From: Aureibacter tunicatorum
GTDB taxonomy: Bacteria; Bacteroidota; Bacteroidia; Cytophagales; Cyclobacteriaceae
DNA: 64,000 nucleotides
NCBI RefSeq assembly: GCF_036492635.1
Contig: NZ_AP025305.1
Location: forward strand, 2,914,001 to 2,978,000
Reading direction: 5' to 3'
Below, piece by piece: positions 34,454-45,800 of this stretch. The stretch's first letter is position 1, and each line of letters starts with the position of its first letter. The notes under the pieces were generated by a model that was not told where the DNA came from, did no database searches, and saw only the letters and a list, made by a program, of their open reading frames with translations. Both the position numbers and the translations under genes were made by a program.

Positions 34454-37400
34454 TTATTTAACGACGAATTTAATTACTGATCTTTCATTCTTTTTCGTCT
34501 CAATAATTTGCAATAAATAAATCCCTGAAGGCAGCTCCGACACATCAAGCTTGTATTTGTTATCTCTAACCATTCCTTCTTGCTGAATCACCAATTGCTG
34601 ATCAATGCTCATCACGCTGATTTTCAATATTGACGCGTTCGGATAATCTATAATCAACTGATCATCCGCAGGTTGCGGGTAAATTTTCAAATCAACTACC
34701 TTATCAATAGATGTCAATCTAGAACCGCAATTCTCAGGAGCTACAACAATTGACTCCAAACCAAAATTAACTGTTGGATCTTCTTTCAAATATGCGTAGA
34801 CTCCCAGCTCGTCACCAGCAATACCGATAAACTTGACTTTTAACGTTTGTGGACTTGACATCAAAGTAAATGTTTGATCATTAACAACCACTTCTTTGCC
34901 AGCTAAACCTTCAAAGGCAACATCGATATCTTGATAGAATTTTCTATATCCATCAGCACAATCCGTTTTATCGCCTAAGGTAATGGACTTGATCAAAGGC
35001 TTATCCTCTTCTTCAACCTCGCAAGGAATAGGAGCTTGATACGCTTCTTCCTCCTCATAAACACAAGACGGCTTTTCACTAAAGTAAGCTTGCAATTGAT
35101 GCGTTCTTCCATCAGCAAATAGTCCTTCCAAATGAATCCTCTGAGAATTTTGACGATAATCATACTCAAAACTTACTCCTTCTACTACCAAATAACCATA
35201 TTCAGGCGCATTGTCATATTCCACAATAGCAACAATCGCATGCTCTTTAGTATTAGGATCACAAGCATCTACCTCAACAACATCAATACCCATAATAGCG
35301 CAGTCAGAGTTTGTACACTCTGGAGCCCTGAACAGATTATTTTCATTGAATAAGCAATTCTCTTTCTCCGAGAAATAAGCATCTATTGAAACAAATTTCC
35401 CATCCGATTTCAGATTTTTTAATTCAACTATTTGGGGACTGGATTCAATAGAATACGACTGTCCATTCACCACTAAACTTCCAGTGTTTGGCGCATTTTC
35501 ATAGTACACAAGCACCTTTTGATCAAATGATTCATTCAAACCATCGCAATTGGCTATCGGCTCTACCACTTCTACAGCATAAATCTCACACGCATCACAT
35601 GATTCCGGACTATTAAAAGCGTCTAATACTTCATACTGGCAATTACCATCTGAAAACTCAACACTTAAATCAACAGAACCTCCGTCAGCAACCAACTCTT
35701 CAAGTACAACAATCTGCGGACTCTCTAACACAGAAAAACGTTGTCCATTGATCACTAATTCTCCTGTATTGGATTTATGCTCATAATGAACTTGCAATAC
35801 TTGCGAATATGTATTAGACCCTGCCATGCAAGATGTTTGTTCTTTAATCTCAACGTTCAGGATTTCACAAGCTGGCATTTCGCATTCAGGAGCAATCAAC
35901 AATGATTCATTATTGTAAGCACATTCAGGAATTCCATCCATGCGAACTTCAACAGCCAAAGGTTCTCCATCAGCATTTAAGTTCTCCAATAAAATTGACT
36001 GAGGACTTCCTGTCGCTTGGTAAACATCTCCATTAACAATCAAATAACCGTCATTAGGAGCATGTTTGTAATGAACAAATATTTCTTGCGCAAACAACCC
36101 ATCTTTGCATGTTCCTAATTCTTCAAATGTAACATCTGTAATTTGACAGTTTAGACATGCCTCAGGAGAATTTATCAAACCATCAACTTCATACTCGCAT
36201 TCGCTTCCATAGAACTTGGCTTTTACATCCAGTGAATTCCCATTAGACTCTAATTCGTCCAATATCACTCGAGCAGGACTTTCTTCAACGACAAATTCTT
36301 GATCATTAACTAACAACACTCCATGCGAAGGTGCATTTTCAAACTCAATAATCAATTCTTGCTTAAATGTATTTGTCTCAGAATTACATGCTTCTTGCTC
36401 GCCTAAACTAATGGAAGTAATCTCACAAGGCGGACATGGTTCTGGAGATTCTAAGAATTCCTCTCGTGTAAATATGCATTGTTCATTGTCTTTGACATAA
36501 ACAGTCAAGTCTTTGGAAATGCCATTGGCTTCAAGATTTTCCAAAACCACTTTCTGTGGACTCGTCTGCAATTCAAATTCCTCTCCATTTACAACAAGAA
36601 TATCCGTGTCACCTACATTCTCAAACTCAACATATATTGTTTGACTATATTTATTGGTTAGCGGGTCACAAGTACTTTGATCACCTAACACCACACTAGA
36701 AATTAAACAGTCTTCACAGGATTCCGGAGCTCTGAACAATTTAGTTTTCATAATTGAGCATTCTTCATTTTCCGAGAAGTAAGCAATTACGTCAACATCT
36801 TTGCCGTCAGCTTTCAATTGATTAATCTCTATATCCATTGGGCTTGCAGTCACCTCAAGCTCCTTATGAAATTCCGCTCCTGAAATTATCAATACCCCTG
36901 CATTATCAGCATTTTCATGTGCAACTCTTAAAGTAGCAGAATACTCGTCATTAGCACCATTGCATTCACCTACTTCAATAACTTCCAATGAACTTATTTC
37001 ACAAATCAAGCAAGATTCAGGTGCAACATAAGCATCTTCCAATAGATAAGAGCACGCTTGATTCTCCGAAAATTCAACTTCAATATCATGAGCCAATCCA
37101 TCAGAATCAAGACCTTCCAACATAACCACCTGAGGGCTCTTGGAAATTTCAAAACTTTGACCATTTACAACCAACTCCCCTGTCTCTGGCGCATGGTCGT
37201 AACTTACAGATACATAAAGATTAAATTGATTTGTCAATGGATTGCATGCTGTGTTTTCCACTACATTCACCTCATTAATGATACAAGGCTCGCAATTACC
37301 CGGTGCTTTATACGCTTCTTCAATAATCAATGAACATGCTTCACTATTATCAAAATCGATATTCAAATCATGATATTTCCCATCAGCATCCAAACCTGTC

Positions 37401-40400
37401 AATTCCACAATCATTGGACTTTCCTCCAACTCGAACAATTGGTCATTGACCTTTAATTTTGCCCCATCAGGCGCATGTTCATAAGCAATTTTCACAGATA
37501 CTCCATAACCATTTGACATTGGAGAACACTCGCCCACCTCAATTACAGTAGCTTCCAAAATATTGCATTTTGAGCATTCTGCTGGAGCTTGTATCAATTC
37601 ACTTGCTTCATAAACACAATTTGGAGATGCCGTAAACATCGCATCAATATCCAATGGTTGTCCATTTGCCTCCAAGCCATTTAACTGAACAAGTTGAGGA
37701 CTTTCTTCAATTTCGAATTCCTGTCCATTCACAAACAAGCTACCGTGACTAGGAGCATTCTCAAATGAAACTTCAACCATGGCTTCAAAAGTATTTGTTT
37801 CTGGATCACAAGACCCTTGTTCCACCAATTTTATATCATTGATCATACATGGAGCACAAGTACTTGGAGACTCAAAAGCTTCCTCTAAATTAAATTCGCA
37901 ATCATCTTTTTCAGAAAAATAAACATTCAAGTCAACTGAAGCTCCATTTGTTTCCAAAGCTTCCAAAATGACTTTTTGAGGACTTCCGGTTATCTCAAAT
38001 TCTTGTTCATTGACAACCAAAACACCAGAGTTTGGCGCAAATTCGTAAACAACATACACTTCTTGAGAATAAGTACTAGTCAATGGGTCGCATATGCCCT
38101 GTTCTCCAATTTCCACTTGTGAAATTTCGCAAATGCCACAATCAACTGGCGCGACATATGCGCTTTCAACCAATTTTACACATTCCTCATTTTCACTAAA
38201 CCTTGCGATCAAATCCACAGGGTTTCCATCCGAATTCAACCCACTCAAAACTATCTTCTGAGGGCTTTCTCCTATTTCAAACTCTTGCTCGTTGACGATT
38301 AATTTGCCTCCAGCAGGGTGTTTATCAAAATGGATAAATACTTCCTGATCATATGTACCTGTTTCTGGATCGCATTCACCAACTCCTGTAATTGTAATAT
38401 CGAAAATATCACATGGTTCGCAGTTTTCAGGTGCTATAAACAGAGATTCTTTAAAATATTTACAATCTGTACCATCAATTTTCAAATCCACATGCACAGC
38501 TTGTCCATCCGAGTTCAAATCACTTAGCGTTATTTCTTGAGGGCTTGATTCGATCACAAACTCTTGGTCATTTACAATCATTATACTTCCTGCCTCTACA
38601 CCCTCGTATTCTACAAGTAGCTTTTGAGTATAAGTATTTGTTGTCGGATCACAAATCGATTGTTCAACAGCTTCCACAGAAATTATTTCACAATCATGAC
38701 AAGGTTCTGGGGCTTTTATAAAACCTTCAGCTTCAAACACGCATTCTTCAGCTTCAGAAAACAATACGCTGATGTCTTTTAGTTCCCCATCTGAAGGCAA
38801 GCCTTTTAGAGTTACTATTTGCGGACTTGTCTCAATAAAATGCTTTTCGCCATTTACAATCAAATAACCTTCAGTAGGAGCATTATCATACTCTACTATA
38901 ATATCCTGAGAAAATGTATTGGTAAAAGGATCACAAGAAGATTGATCACCTAATTCAACTGTTTCAATCACACAGGAAACGCAAGGATTTGGCGACCTGA
39001 AGAAAATTTCTCGCTCTATAATACACTCAGTATTTTCTGAAAAGAAAACAGATATCCCCATCGTCTGACCGGTTGCTTCCACCCCTTCAATTTCAATTCT
39101 TTGAGGGCTTCCTGTCACCTCCACCTCTTCATCTATTCCTTTACCTAGTACCTTAATAAAGCTATTTTTAGGTGGTTGAACATACTCAAAATCAAAAGCA
39201 AAGCTATATGTATTGTTTTCCGGATTACATTCGCTTAGCTCAACCATTTCGATATTATTAGCTTCGCAAGGACGACAAGACTCTGGCGCGCTGAACAATC
39301 CTTGTTCAAAAAATGTACAAGGTCCGTCAGTTCCATCTTCAACAAATCTAACATTCACATCCACAGGCTCTCCATCCGCATCCAAATCATCCAACCTAAC
39401 TGTCATAGGAGAAAAGAAGACATCGAACAACTTTCCATTCACCTCAATTTGTCCTGTCTTCGGAGGATGAATATACTCAATCTGCAAATCTTGAGAATAT
39501 TTGTTTGTGATTGGATTACACTCTGTTTGATTTACAGCTGTTACACTCAATATTTCACAAGGCTCGCAACCTTCAGGTGAAATAAACAACTCTTCAAAAA
39601 TAGCCATGCATTCATCATCGCCTTCAAAAGAAACTGTCACTTCATGTTGCAACAAATCCGCAGGCAATTCTAAAATCAACTCTTGTTCAGATGTAAATTC
39701 ATTATTGGTCGATCTAACTACTGGGAATCTAAAAATGCCCGGCACATCTGACACCTCAACCAATATATCACCATCTTCAGGCGCTTTCTTATGGTTAAGA
39801 ACTAATTTCCTTTTATAAGTATTTGTAGCAGGCACGCATTCAGACACTATACCTCCATCCGTTAGCGACAAAATTTCGCAAGGCTCGCAATTTTCAGGTG
39901 CTTGGCCAATTTCCACAAACCTTCTGCACTCTTCATCATTCTCGAAATATGCTTCAAATGGAATCGACATTCCATCAGCCACTAAACCTGTTATTCTTAA
40001 TTTTTGAGGGCTTTCAGTAATATCAAACCTCTGGCCATTGACAATAAGCTTGCCCGACTCAGGCGGTTTTTGATAGTCCACGATTATATCCGCATAAAAC
40101 CTGTTGGTTAAAGGATCACAAGCGCTCACTTCTCCTTCTTCATCCAATGCAATATCCCATACACGACAAGCCAAACATGTCTCAGGTGCAACAAATAACT
40201 CATCTGCAACCCAAGCACAACCAGGCTTTTCTTCAAAATAAACTTCAATGTCTACCGGCAAACCATCGGAATTCAAATTTTCCAATGTAACAACCATTGG
40301 ACTCGGAGTCACATCAAATTTTTGATCATTAACCACCAACTTGCCAGTGATCACTTCCTCGTCAGTATAAGTAATCGTCAGTTCTTTAGAATAAATATTA

Positions 40401-42487
40401 TTATCAGGATTGCATTCCTCAAAAGGTGTGATTTCCTCCTCTACAGTCACTGACACTATCTCGCAAGTAGAACATCTTTCAGGAGCTTGAAAAACGTCTT
40501 CAAATGTTGAGTTGCAAAACAATACATCTTTCGTAAAATAAGCGTTCACATCCACTAACGCTCCCGTAGCAGGAAGATTAACCAATGTCACAACTTGAGG
40601 ACTTCCAGTAATATCGAATTCTTGCTTATTCACTACAAGCTTGCCTTCAGTTGGATTGTCTGTATAATGAACTCTAACTTCTTGTGTATAAAAATTTGTT
40701 TGCTCCACACAAGCTGTTTGACTACCAGCGACAGACTCTATTTTTGTAATCGCGCATGGCAAACCTGATGATGTGACTTTCACCAAGTAATCTTCAGCCT
40801 CGCCACTATTGTAACCTTCACAAGGACCGTTAATCAAACTATTGGAAGAGACTACTCTCAAAACCATTTCACCTTCTATGGCTGGTCTAGGCACTGTGAA
40901 TGTCCCTGTTGAAGTTGTCGCATTATCCAAGATCTTCTCATTGTCCTCAAAAGTTCCATTTTGATTCCCATCAATCCAGATTGTAGAATAAGTAAGCCTC
41001 TCGTCTTTCAAAATCTCATAGTCGTAATCTAAGTCTATTCCCAAATAAGCAAGCTCAACACTACTCTTAAAATTTTGATAATTATAATTGGTGCTGTTGT
41101 CTCTTCTATAACTTTGACATCCAGAGTTCAAATTCTCCAATACCTCGTTTTTATTATCATTTCTGGCAATTGTGAAACCTCTGATTTTTCCACCGTCGCA
41201 ATTTTCCGAAAAATGAGGCAAACATTTATCAACGACTTCGACTTCAACCACATCCGAGTAAATCGATCCATTCCCGTTTGAAGGCTTGACTCTATAATAA
41301 TATGTCTTTCCTTTTTCAGCTGTCATATCGGTATACTGCTCCACATTAGGACCTACACCGCCTCCGCCTAAGCACAAAAATCCATCATCAGGAGACTCTG
41401 AACGTTCAATTAGATAACCTGTTTCATTTACAAAAGGATTTCCTTCTATATCAGTACCGGTTCCATCCGCAACATCTTGCCACTTAATTTGAACAACGCC
41501 ATTAATAGCAAGACCTCCAATATTTTGAGGCACTGGAACATTATCAAATGGATCACTAAAGCTATAAGATCTGTGTGACTTTCTTACCAATAAAAAATCC
41601 TCCATTGCACGATATTGTTCCGCTGAGAACCTATCCTGACAACCAGAATAATAACTCATAATATTTCTTATAGGAGGCTCATACAAAACTCCATGCCGAT
41701 CTCTGCTATTTCCAGTATAAGTACAAGTTTGTCTATTCCAGTTAGGATTTCTAAAATTAGCTCCTGGATCAGCATTTGTATCGCAAAATCCATCCCCTGC
41801 CACATCGCAATTGGCTTGGCTTCCCGTTCTTGCTACATTTTCAGCTGTAAAAGCATTCGGATTATACGACCAGTCCATACCAGCCTTCCCTGTGCCCTCA
41901 AATGTGTGAGCCAAACCGAAAAAGTGTCCGACCTCATGAATCATGGTGGTACCAACAGCTACTCCACAGTTCCTCATCAAGATACGAGTGGAACCAACTG
42001 CGTCAAATGGCATATAAGCATATCCCATGGTTCCCGAACAGCCATTCCCGCCAAATAAAGTACCAACAAAGTATACATTGACAGCGTCTCGCACATCATT
42101 GTTATTTGCAAGCCCCGGCTCTTCGCCTTGATCAAAATTATAATATTGAGTTCTATCGATATAATTCGGCTCGCCAGTAATATAAAACTCCATAAAAGAG
42201 CCTTTATAATACTTGTTAAGCCAGGCAACCATCGAATTAACATCCGCCATAGGAAGACCTCCCGTACCATCATCACGCCTTACAATATGAGGCTTAATAG
42301 GTATGTAAGTCATTTCTCCCACATCTATGGCAACACGACTAGACCTGAGTCTCTCAAGCTGTTCAAGAAGTTCTTGTTTTTGCTCATGAGTATGATCTGG
42401 AGCTCCACACTTCCATTCATCATATTGAGCATGAGATTTTACGAATATTAAAAAAAATAATATCAGTAAAGTGTATTTTTTCATCAT
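34454..42487 (-). CDS. giant T9SS-secreted zinc metalloprotease with 21 tandem repeats
   Basis: A 2677-residue secreted protein. Residues 1-21 are a signal peptide. About 50-300 form an M43/pappalysin-like metalloprotease: zinc site H184-E185-H188 with third ligand H194 (HEVGHFFGLAH) and a Met-turn NIMSYY near 275. About 308-420 is fibronectin III-like and about 425-572 a GEVED domain (ending EAEDYLVKV). From C578 to about 2588 come 21 repeats of about 95 residues, each with C, CDPxTN, LVVNGQxF, ESPQ, GLxADG and APExCxxC elements. The last 87 residues are a T9SS type A sorting domain (LKIYPQPADDQ ... GIYLLQI), so it should end on the surface or outside. Repeats 4 and 20 are degenerate. Confidence 0.92.
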   Translation of the reverse strand: MMKKYTLLILFFLIFVKSHAQYDEWKCGAPDHTHEQKQELLEQLERLRSSRVAIDVGEMTYIPIKPHIVRRDDGTGGLPMADVNSMVAWLNKYYKGSFMEFYITGEPNYIDRTQYYNFDQGEEPGLANNNDVRDAVNVYFVGTLFGGNGCSGTMGYAYMPFDAVGSTRILMRNCGVAVGTTMIHEVGHFFGLAHTFEGTGKAGMDWSYNPNAFTAENVARTGSQANCDVAGDGFCDTNADPGANFRNPNWNRQTCTYTGNSRDRHGVLYEPPIRNIMSYYSGCQDRFSAEQYRAMEDFLLVRKSHRSYSFSDPFDNVPVPQNIGGLAINGVVQIKWQDVADGTGTDIEGNPFVNETGYLIERSESPDDGFLCLGGGGVGPNVEQYTDMTAEKGKTYYYRVKPSNGNGSIYSDVVEVEVVDKCLPHFSENCDGGKIRGFTIARNDNKNEVLENLNSGCQSYRRDNSTNYNYQNFKSSVELAYLGIDLDYDYEILKDERLTYSTIWIDGNQNGTFEDNEKILDNATTSTGTFTVPRPAIEGEMVLRVVSSNSLINGPCEGYNSGEAEDYLVKVTSSGLPCAITKIESVAGSQTACVEQTNFYTQEVRVHYTDNPTEGKLVVNKQEFDITGSPQVVTLVNLPATGALVDVNAYFTKDVLFCNSTFEDVFQAPERCSTCEIVSVTVEEEITPFEECNPDNNIYSKELTITYTDEEVITGKLVVNDQKFDVTPSPMVVTLENLNSDGLPVDIEVYFEEKPGCAWVADELFVAPETCLACRVWDIALDEEGEVSACDPLTNRFYADIIVDYQKPPESGKLIVNGQRFDITESPQKLRITGLVADGMSIPFEAYFENDEECRRFVEIGQAPENCEPCEILSLTDGGIVSECVPATNTYKRKLVLNHKKAPEDGDILVEVSDVPGIFRFPVVRSTNNEFTSEQELILELPADLLQHEVTVSFEGDDECMAIFEELFISPEGCEPCEILSVTAVNQTECNPITNKYSQDLQIEYIHPPKTGQIEVNGKLFDVFFSPMTVRLDDLDADGEPVDVNVRFVEDGTDGPCTFFEQGLFSAPESCRPCEANNIEMVELSECNPENNTYSFAFDFEYVQPPKNSFIKVLGKGIDEEVEVTGSPQRIEIEGVEATGQTMGISVFFSENTECIIEREIFFRSPNPCVSCVIETVELGDQSSCDPFTNTFSQDIIVEYDNAPTEGYLIVNGEKHFIETSPQIVTLKGLPSDGELKDISVLFSEAEECVFEAEGFIKAPEPCHDCEIISVEAVEQSICDPTTNTYTQKLLVEYEGVEAGSIMIVNDQEFVIESSPQEITLSDLNSDGQAVHVDLKIDGTDCKYFKESLFIAPENCEPCDIFDITITGVGECDPETGTYDQEVFIHFDKHPAGGKLIVNEQEFEIGESPQKIVLSGLNSDGNPVDLIARFSENEECVKLVESAYVAPVDCGICEISQVEIGEQGICDPLTSTYSQEVYVVYEFAPNSGVLVVNEQEFEITGSPQKVILEALETNGASVDLNVYFSEKDDCEFNLEEAFESPSTCAPCMINDIKLVEQGSCDPETNTFEAMVEVSFENAPSHGSLFVNGQEFEIEESPQLVQLNGLEANGQPLDIDAMFTASPNCVYEASELIQAPAECSKCNILEATVIEVGECSPMSNGYGVSVKIAYEHAPDGAKLKVNDQLFELEESPMIVELTGLDADGKYHDLNIDFDNSEACSLIIEEAYKAPGNCEPCIINEVNVVENTACNPLTNQFNLYVSVSYDHAPETGELVVNGQSFEISKSPQVVMLEGLDSDGLAHDIEVEFSENQACSYLLEDAYVAPESCLICEISSLEVIEVGECNGANDEYSATLRVAHENADNAGVLIISGAEFHKELEVTASPMDIEINQLKADGKDVDVIAYFSENEECSIMKTKLFRAPESCEDCLISSVVLGDQSTCDPLTNKYSQTIYVEFENVGDTDILVVNGEEFELQTSPQKVVLENLEANGISKDLTVYVKDNEQCIFTREEFLESPEPCPPCEITSISLGEQEACNSETNTFKQELIIEFENAPSHGVLLVNDQEFVVEESPARVILDELESNGNSLDVKAKFYGSECEYEVDGLINSPEACLNCQITDVTFEELGTCKDGLFAQEIFVHYKHAPNDGYLIVNGDVYQATGSPQSILLENLNADGEPLAVEVRMDGIPECAYNNESLLIAPECEMPACEILNVEIKEQTSCMAGSNTYSQVLQVHYEHKSNTGELVINGQRFSVLESPQIVVLEELVADGGSVDLSVEFSDGNCQYEVLDAFNSPESCDACEIYAVEVVEPIANCDGLNESFDQKVLVYYENAPNTGSLVVNGQSYSIESSPQIVELKNLKSDGKFVSIDAYFSEKENCLFNENNLFRAPECTNSDCAIMGIDVVEVDACDPNTKEHAIVAIVEYDNAPEYGYLVVEGVSFEYDYRQNSQRIHLEGLFADGRTHQLQAYFSEKPSCVYEEEEAYQAPIPCEVEEEDKPLIKSITLGDKTDCADGYRKFYQDIDVAFEGLAGKEVVVNDQTFTLMSSPQTLKVKFIGIAGDELGVYAYLKEDPTVNFGLESIVVAPENCGSRLTSIDKVVDLKIYPQPADDQLIIDYPNASILKISVMSIDQQLVIQQEGMVRDNKYKLDVSELPSGIYLLQIIETKKNERSVIKFVVK
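35041..40752 (-). repeat. tandem array of ~285-bp coding repeats (about 95 residues each)
   Basis: The array inside the giant protease gene comprises 21 units covering protein residues 578 to about 2588, i.e. roughly 34720-40755 in the window; the bounds given here are its well-conserved core. Units share spacing and cysteines but differ in DNA sequence, so they are old duplications rather than recent identical copies. Linker cysteines CxxC join successive units, so disulfide bonding along the chain is likely. The fold of the unit is unknown to me; it looks beta-rich (Ig/FN3-like). Confidence 0.85.
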
Positions 42488-42858
42488 AATGTTAAAGTCT
42501 AATTGTACTCTATTACTATACTTTTAGATTTTACATTACACCCTTTCATAAATATAATAAATATTATGCTGTAAATAAACTTTTAACGCATTTTTTTAAT
42601 AAAAACTATCTTTATTGAATATTTATAAAAACATTGAATTAACAAATAGATAAAATAATACATTTACATATATTAAATATTATCTAAATATTTTCAGAAA
42701 TCTCAATAAAAACGACAAATTAAAATCAAGTTATAGAATTATTAATGTTTTGGATAAAATAACACCTCAATATATCAGTAGACACTTTCATATAACTATC
42801 TTATATTCAATAAATACATTATGCCCTCCACAAACATTTTCTAAGATTCAAACTCATT
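42488..42858. other. 371-bp AT-rich divergent intergenic region between two giant genes
   Basis: No ORF worth keeping. It must hold the promoters of both giant genes. Weak -7-like elements are present (complement of TATTTATG for the minus gene), but I cannot place either start with confidence. Unusually A/T-rich even for this genome, with many short inverted repeats expected by chance. Confidence 0.5.
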
Positions 42859-45800
42859 ATGAAAAGATATTTACTAATCATACTGCTACTGTACGCCCCC
42901 CTGTACGAGCTATTTGCGCAGTGCGATCCAATACCAGAAAACGTCCTGCATCATAATCAAAGAACTACAAATGTCAATATAGGTGGTATTGAAAAAGAAG
43001 TAGTTGTCATTACTGAAGGAGAAACAACCAGCTTAAGCCTTCCTGATTCCTATGAATTTAGCGAGAATACTACATTCCAATGGTTCGACAAACAAGGCTT
43101 GTTAGTTAGCGAAGAAAAGTCAATCGATGTCAGTGAAGAGGGCTCTTTCAGACTTGTCATCAACCAAGTTCTTGATGAACAAAACCTTATAAACAATGCT
43201 AGCTTCGAAAATACTTCTCAAGCAGTGGGCAGCGATTACGTATGGAAAAACAGAAGGTTCAATACAGCTTTATGGAATGAAGGCACTTACGCCCTTGGGG
43301 ATAAGCCTCAAGATTTTCATAGATTCTTTCCAAATTGCCAAGCCAAGGATCAAGACAATATGATGATCATCAACGGTGCTCCTGATACCAACCAAGAAGT
43401 ATGGTTTCAAAGAAATATACCCGTTGAGCAAAACACTTATTATATATTCATTGGCTGGGGACAAAATATTGGCGGAGGAAGTCCAGCTAAATTAAACTTC
43501 ACATTCAATAATAGAGAAGTTGGAAATGCCATAAGCCTTTCTAAAGGTTCTTGCAACTGGGAACGCTTCTACTATGTATGGTATTCAGGGAATAACACGA
43601 TAGTAAAGCTAGGCCTTGAAAATGCCAATCCAAGCAGAAGCGGAAATGACTTTGCCATAGACAATCTATTCTTCGGGAAGCCTTGCGAATACAATTTCGA
43701 AGTAGATGTAATCTTTGGACCCAAAGTAGAGGTTGAGGACCAGATAATTTGTCCAAAAGAAACTAAGACCATAGATGTATATGGCACAACTGCTGCTGTA
43801 AATACAATCACATGGCACAATGAGGATGGCACAGAAATTACTTCTGGAAATCAATTTGACATCACTCATAGTTTTGATTTAAATTCGATTGAAAAGGATA
43901 CTATAATAAAATATCTTGTCAAAGCAGAATACCAAAATGTAGACTACACTGACACTTTCGAAGTAAGATATGTAAAACCTGTCTTGGAACTTGATGCTGA
44001 TCAAATAACTTGTGCTCCGGATTTCAACATTGCTGCATTAATCGATAGCTCAAACGAACTAAACAATAGCAAATTAAGATACGAGTGGCTTTACAACAAT
44101 ACGTCACTGACTGACAATAATGATTTGGATAATTTCTTAGCGACAAACTCAGGAGAGTATGTTCTAAGAACAAATAGGTACGGCTGTCCTACCCAAGACA
44201 CCATTAATATTGAATTTATCACTGATTTCAATTTAGACTTAGGTAAAGACACTATACTTTGCGATCTCAACGAGTTTAAAATCACAGGAAACATTAGCCA
44301 TCCTTTGACTCAATATGAATGGACTAAAGATGCCGATCCTACGGTAATCGGAAACGAAAGAAGTTTAATCGCAACAGAAGACGGGACATACACCCTAAAA
44401 GCTACTTTAAATGATTGTATATCTGAAGATGAAATAATATTAACTTTTAGAAATACGCCTGAAATAACATTTGCTGATGACTTCTTCTTCTGTTACTACG
44501 ATACCGAAAAACAAATAAGAGCTGATCAAGATGAAAACCCGAGCACTACTTACGAGTGGAGTCTATTAGAGGATCCTAGTTTCAGTTCAAACGATTATAT
44601 ATTAGACATTTATCAATCTGGAACTTATCAACTCAAAGCGAACAACTTAACTTGTGTAAATGAAAAAGCAGTAAAAGCTACAATTTCAGAAGAGATCAAA
44701 CTAAACATCCCTGATCATTTCGACCTATGTAGAGGCGATAGCATTCATATATTTAATTTAGAAGCTTATAAATTCGACAGCGTCACATGGGTAAATAAAT
44801 TGGACAACACCCTAATCTCAACAAAAGATACTTTAGTTGTTGAAAATTCAGGCGATTTTATCTTTACTGGCTACAAACAAGGTTGCTTTAGAAGTGCTGA
44901 GGTGAATGTTACAGAACGAAATTTGCCTTTCTTTACTTTTGCAGAAGACTCCATCAATTTCTGTTCATATGATACGCCAATAGCAAGAACAGTGGAGGAT
45001 GAAATTTATCCTAAATACCAATGGAAATTAGTTAATGGCTTGGGAGCTTTAGAAACTTCGACTTTTGAGCTAAAAGATATGAGCGAAGGCTTATACGAAT
45101 TGACTACTGAAAATGAATTTTATTGTCAATTCAAAGACTCTATATATATTCATATCAAACCCGAAATACAAATCGACTTAGGCGATGATATCATACTGTG
45201 TGAAGGTGGCACTGCTACTTTGTCCAATCAATTAAATCAAGATTATGATGAAATATACTGGACGAAAAAATCAGATCCATCATTTAGGGAAAATACGGAG
45301 ACAATAGATGTAACTGAATCTGATATATATTACCTAAACATAACAAAAGACAATTGCACAGGAATCGACTCCATTAAGTTTGATTTAATTCTCAACCCAA
45401 TCTTCTCATTCGACGCTGACATGGTGCAGTTTTGCCACGAAGATTCAAAAGTCGTCTCTCACTCAGGAGATTCGTTGTTATTCAATTATGAATGGAGAAA
45501 ATCTGGCGAGACAGGACCTGCAATTAGTTCAAATCATTACTTTACAGTCCCGGAATCCGGAACGTACGAACTTGAACTATCAACGAAAGAACTAACAACC
45601 GAAGGCAATTCTTGTAAAGTTGCCAACAGCTTGCAAGTCAATATCATTGAAGAAATAGATGTTGACCTGCTTGAAGATCAAGTTGTCTGCGAAGGGAACC
45701 AAGTAATCCTTAACAATAATGAAGCAACAGATTATGAATCCTTGGAGTGGATAAATTTATCGACAAACAATACTATTGGCTCTGATAATCAATTACTTGT

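Noticed and set aside
34720-40755. CRISPR-like or satellite repeat array
   Set aside because: The periodicity is about 285 bp, lies wholly in one reading frame, and units differ at the DNA level. It is a protein-domain array.
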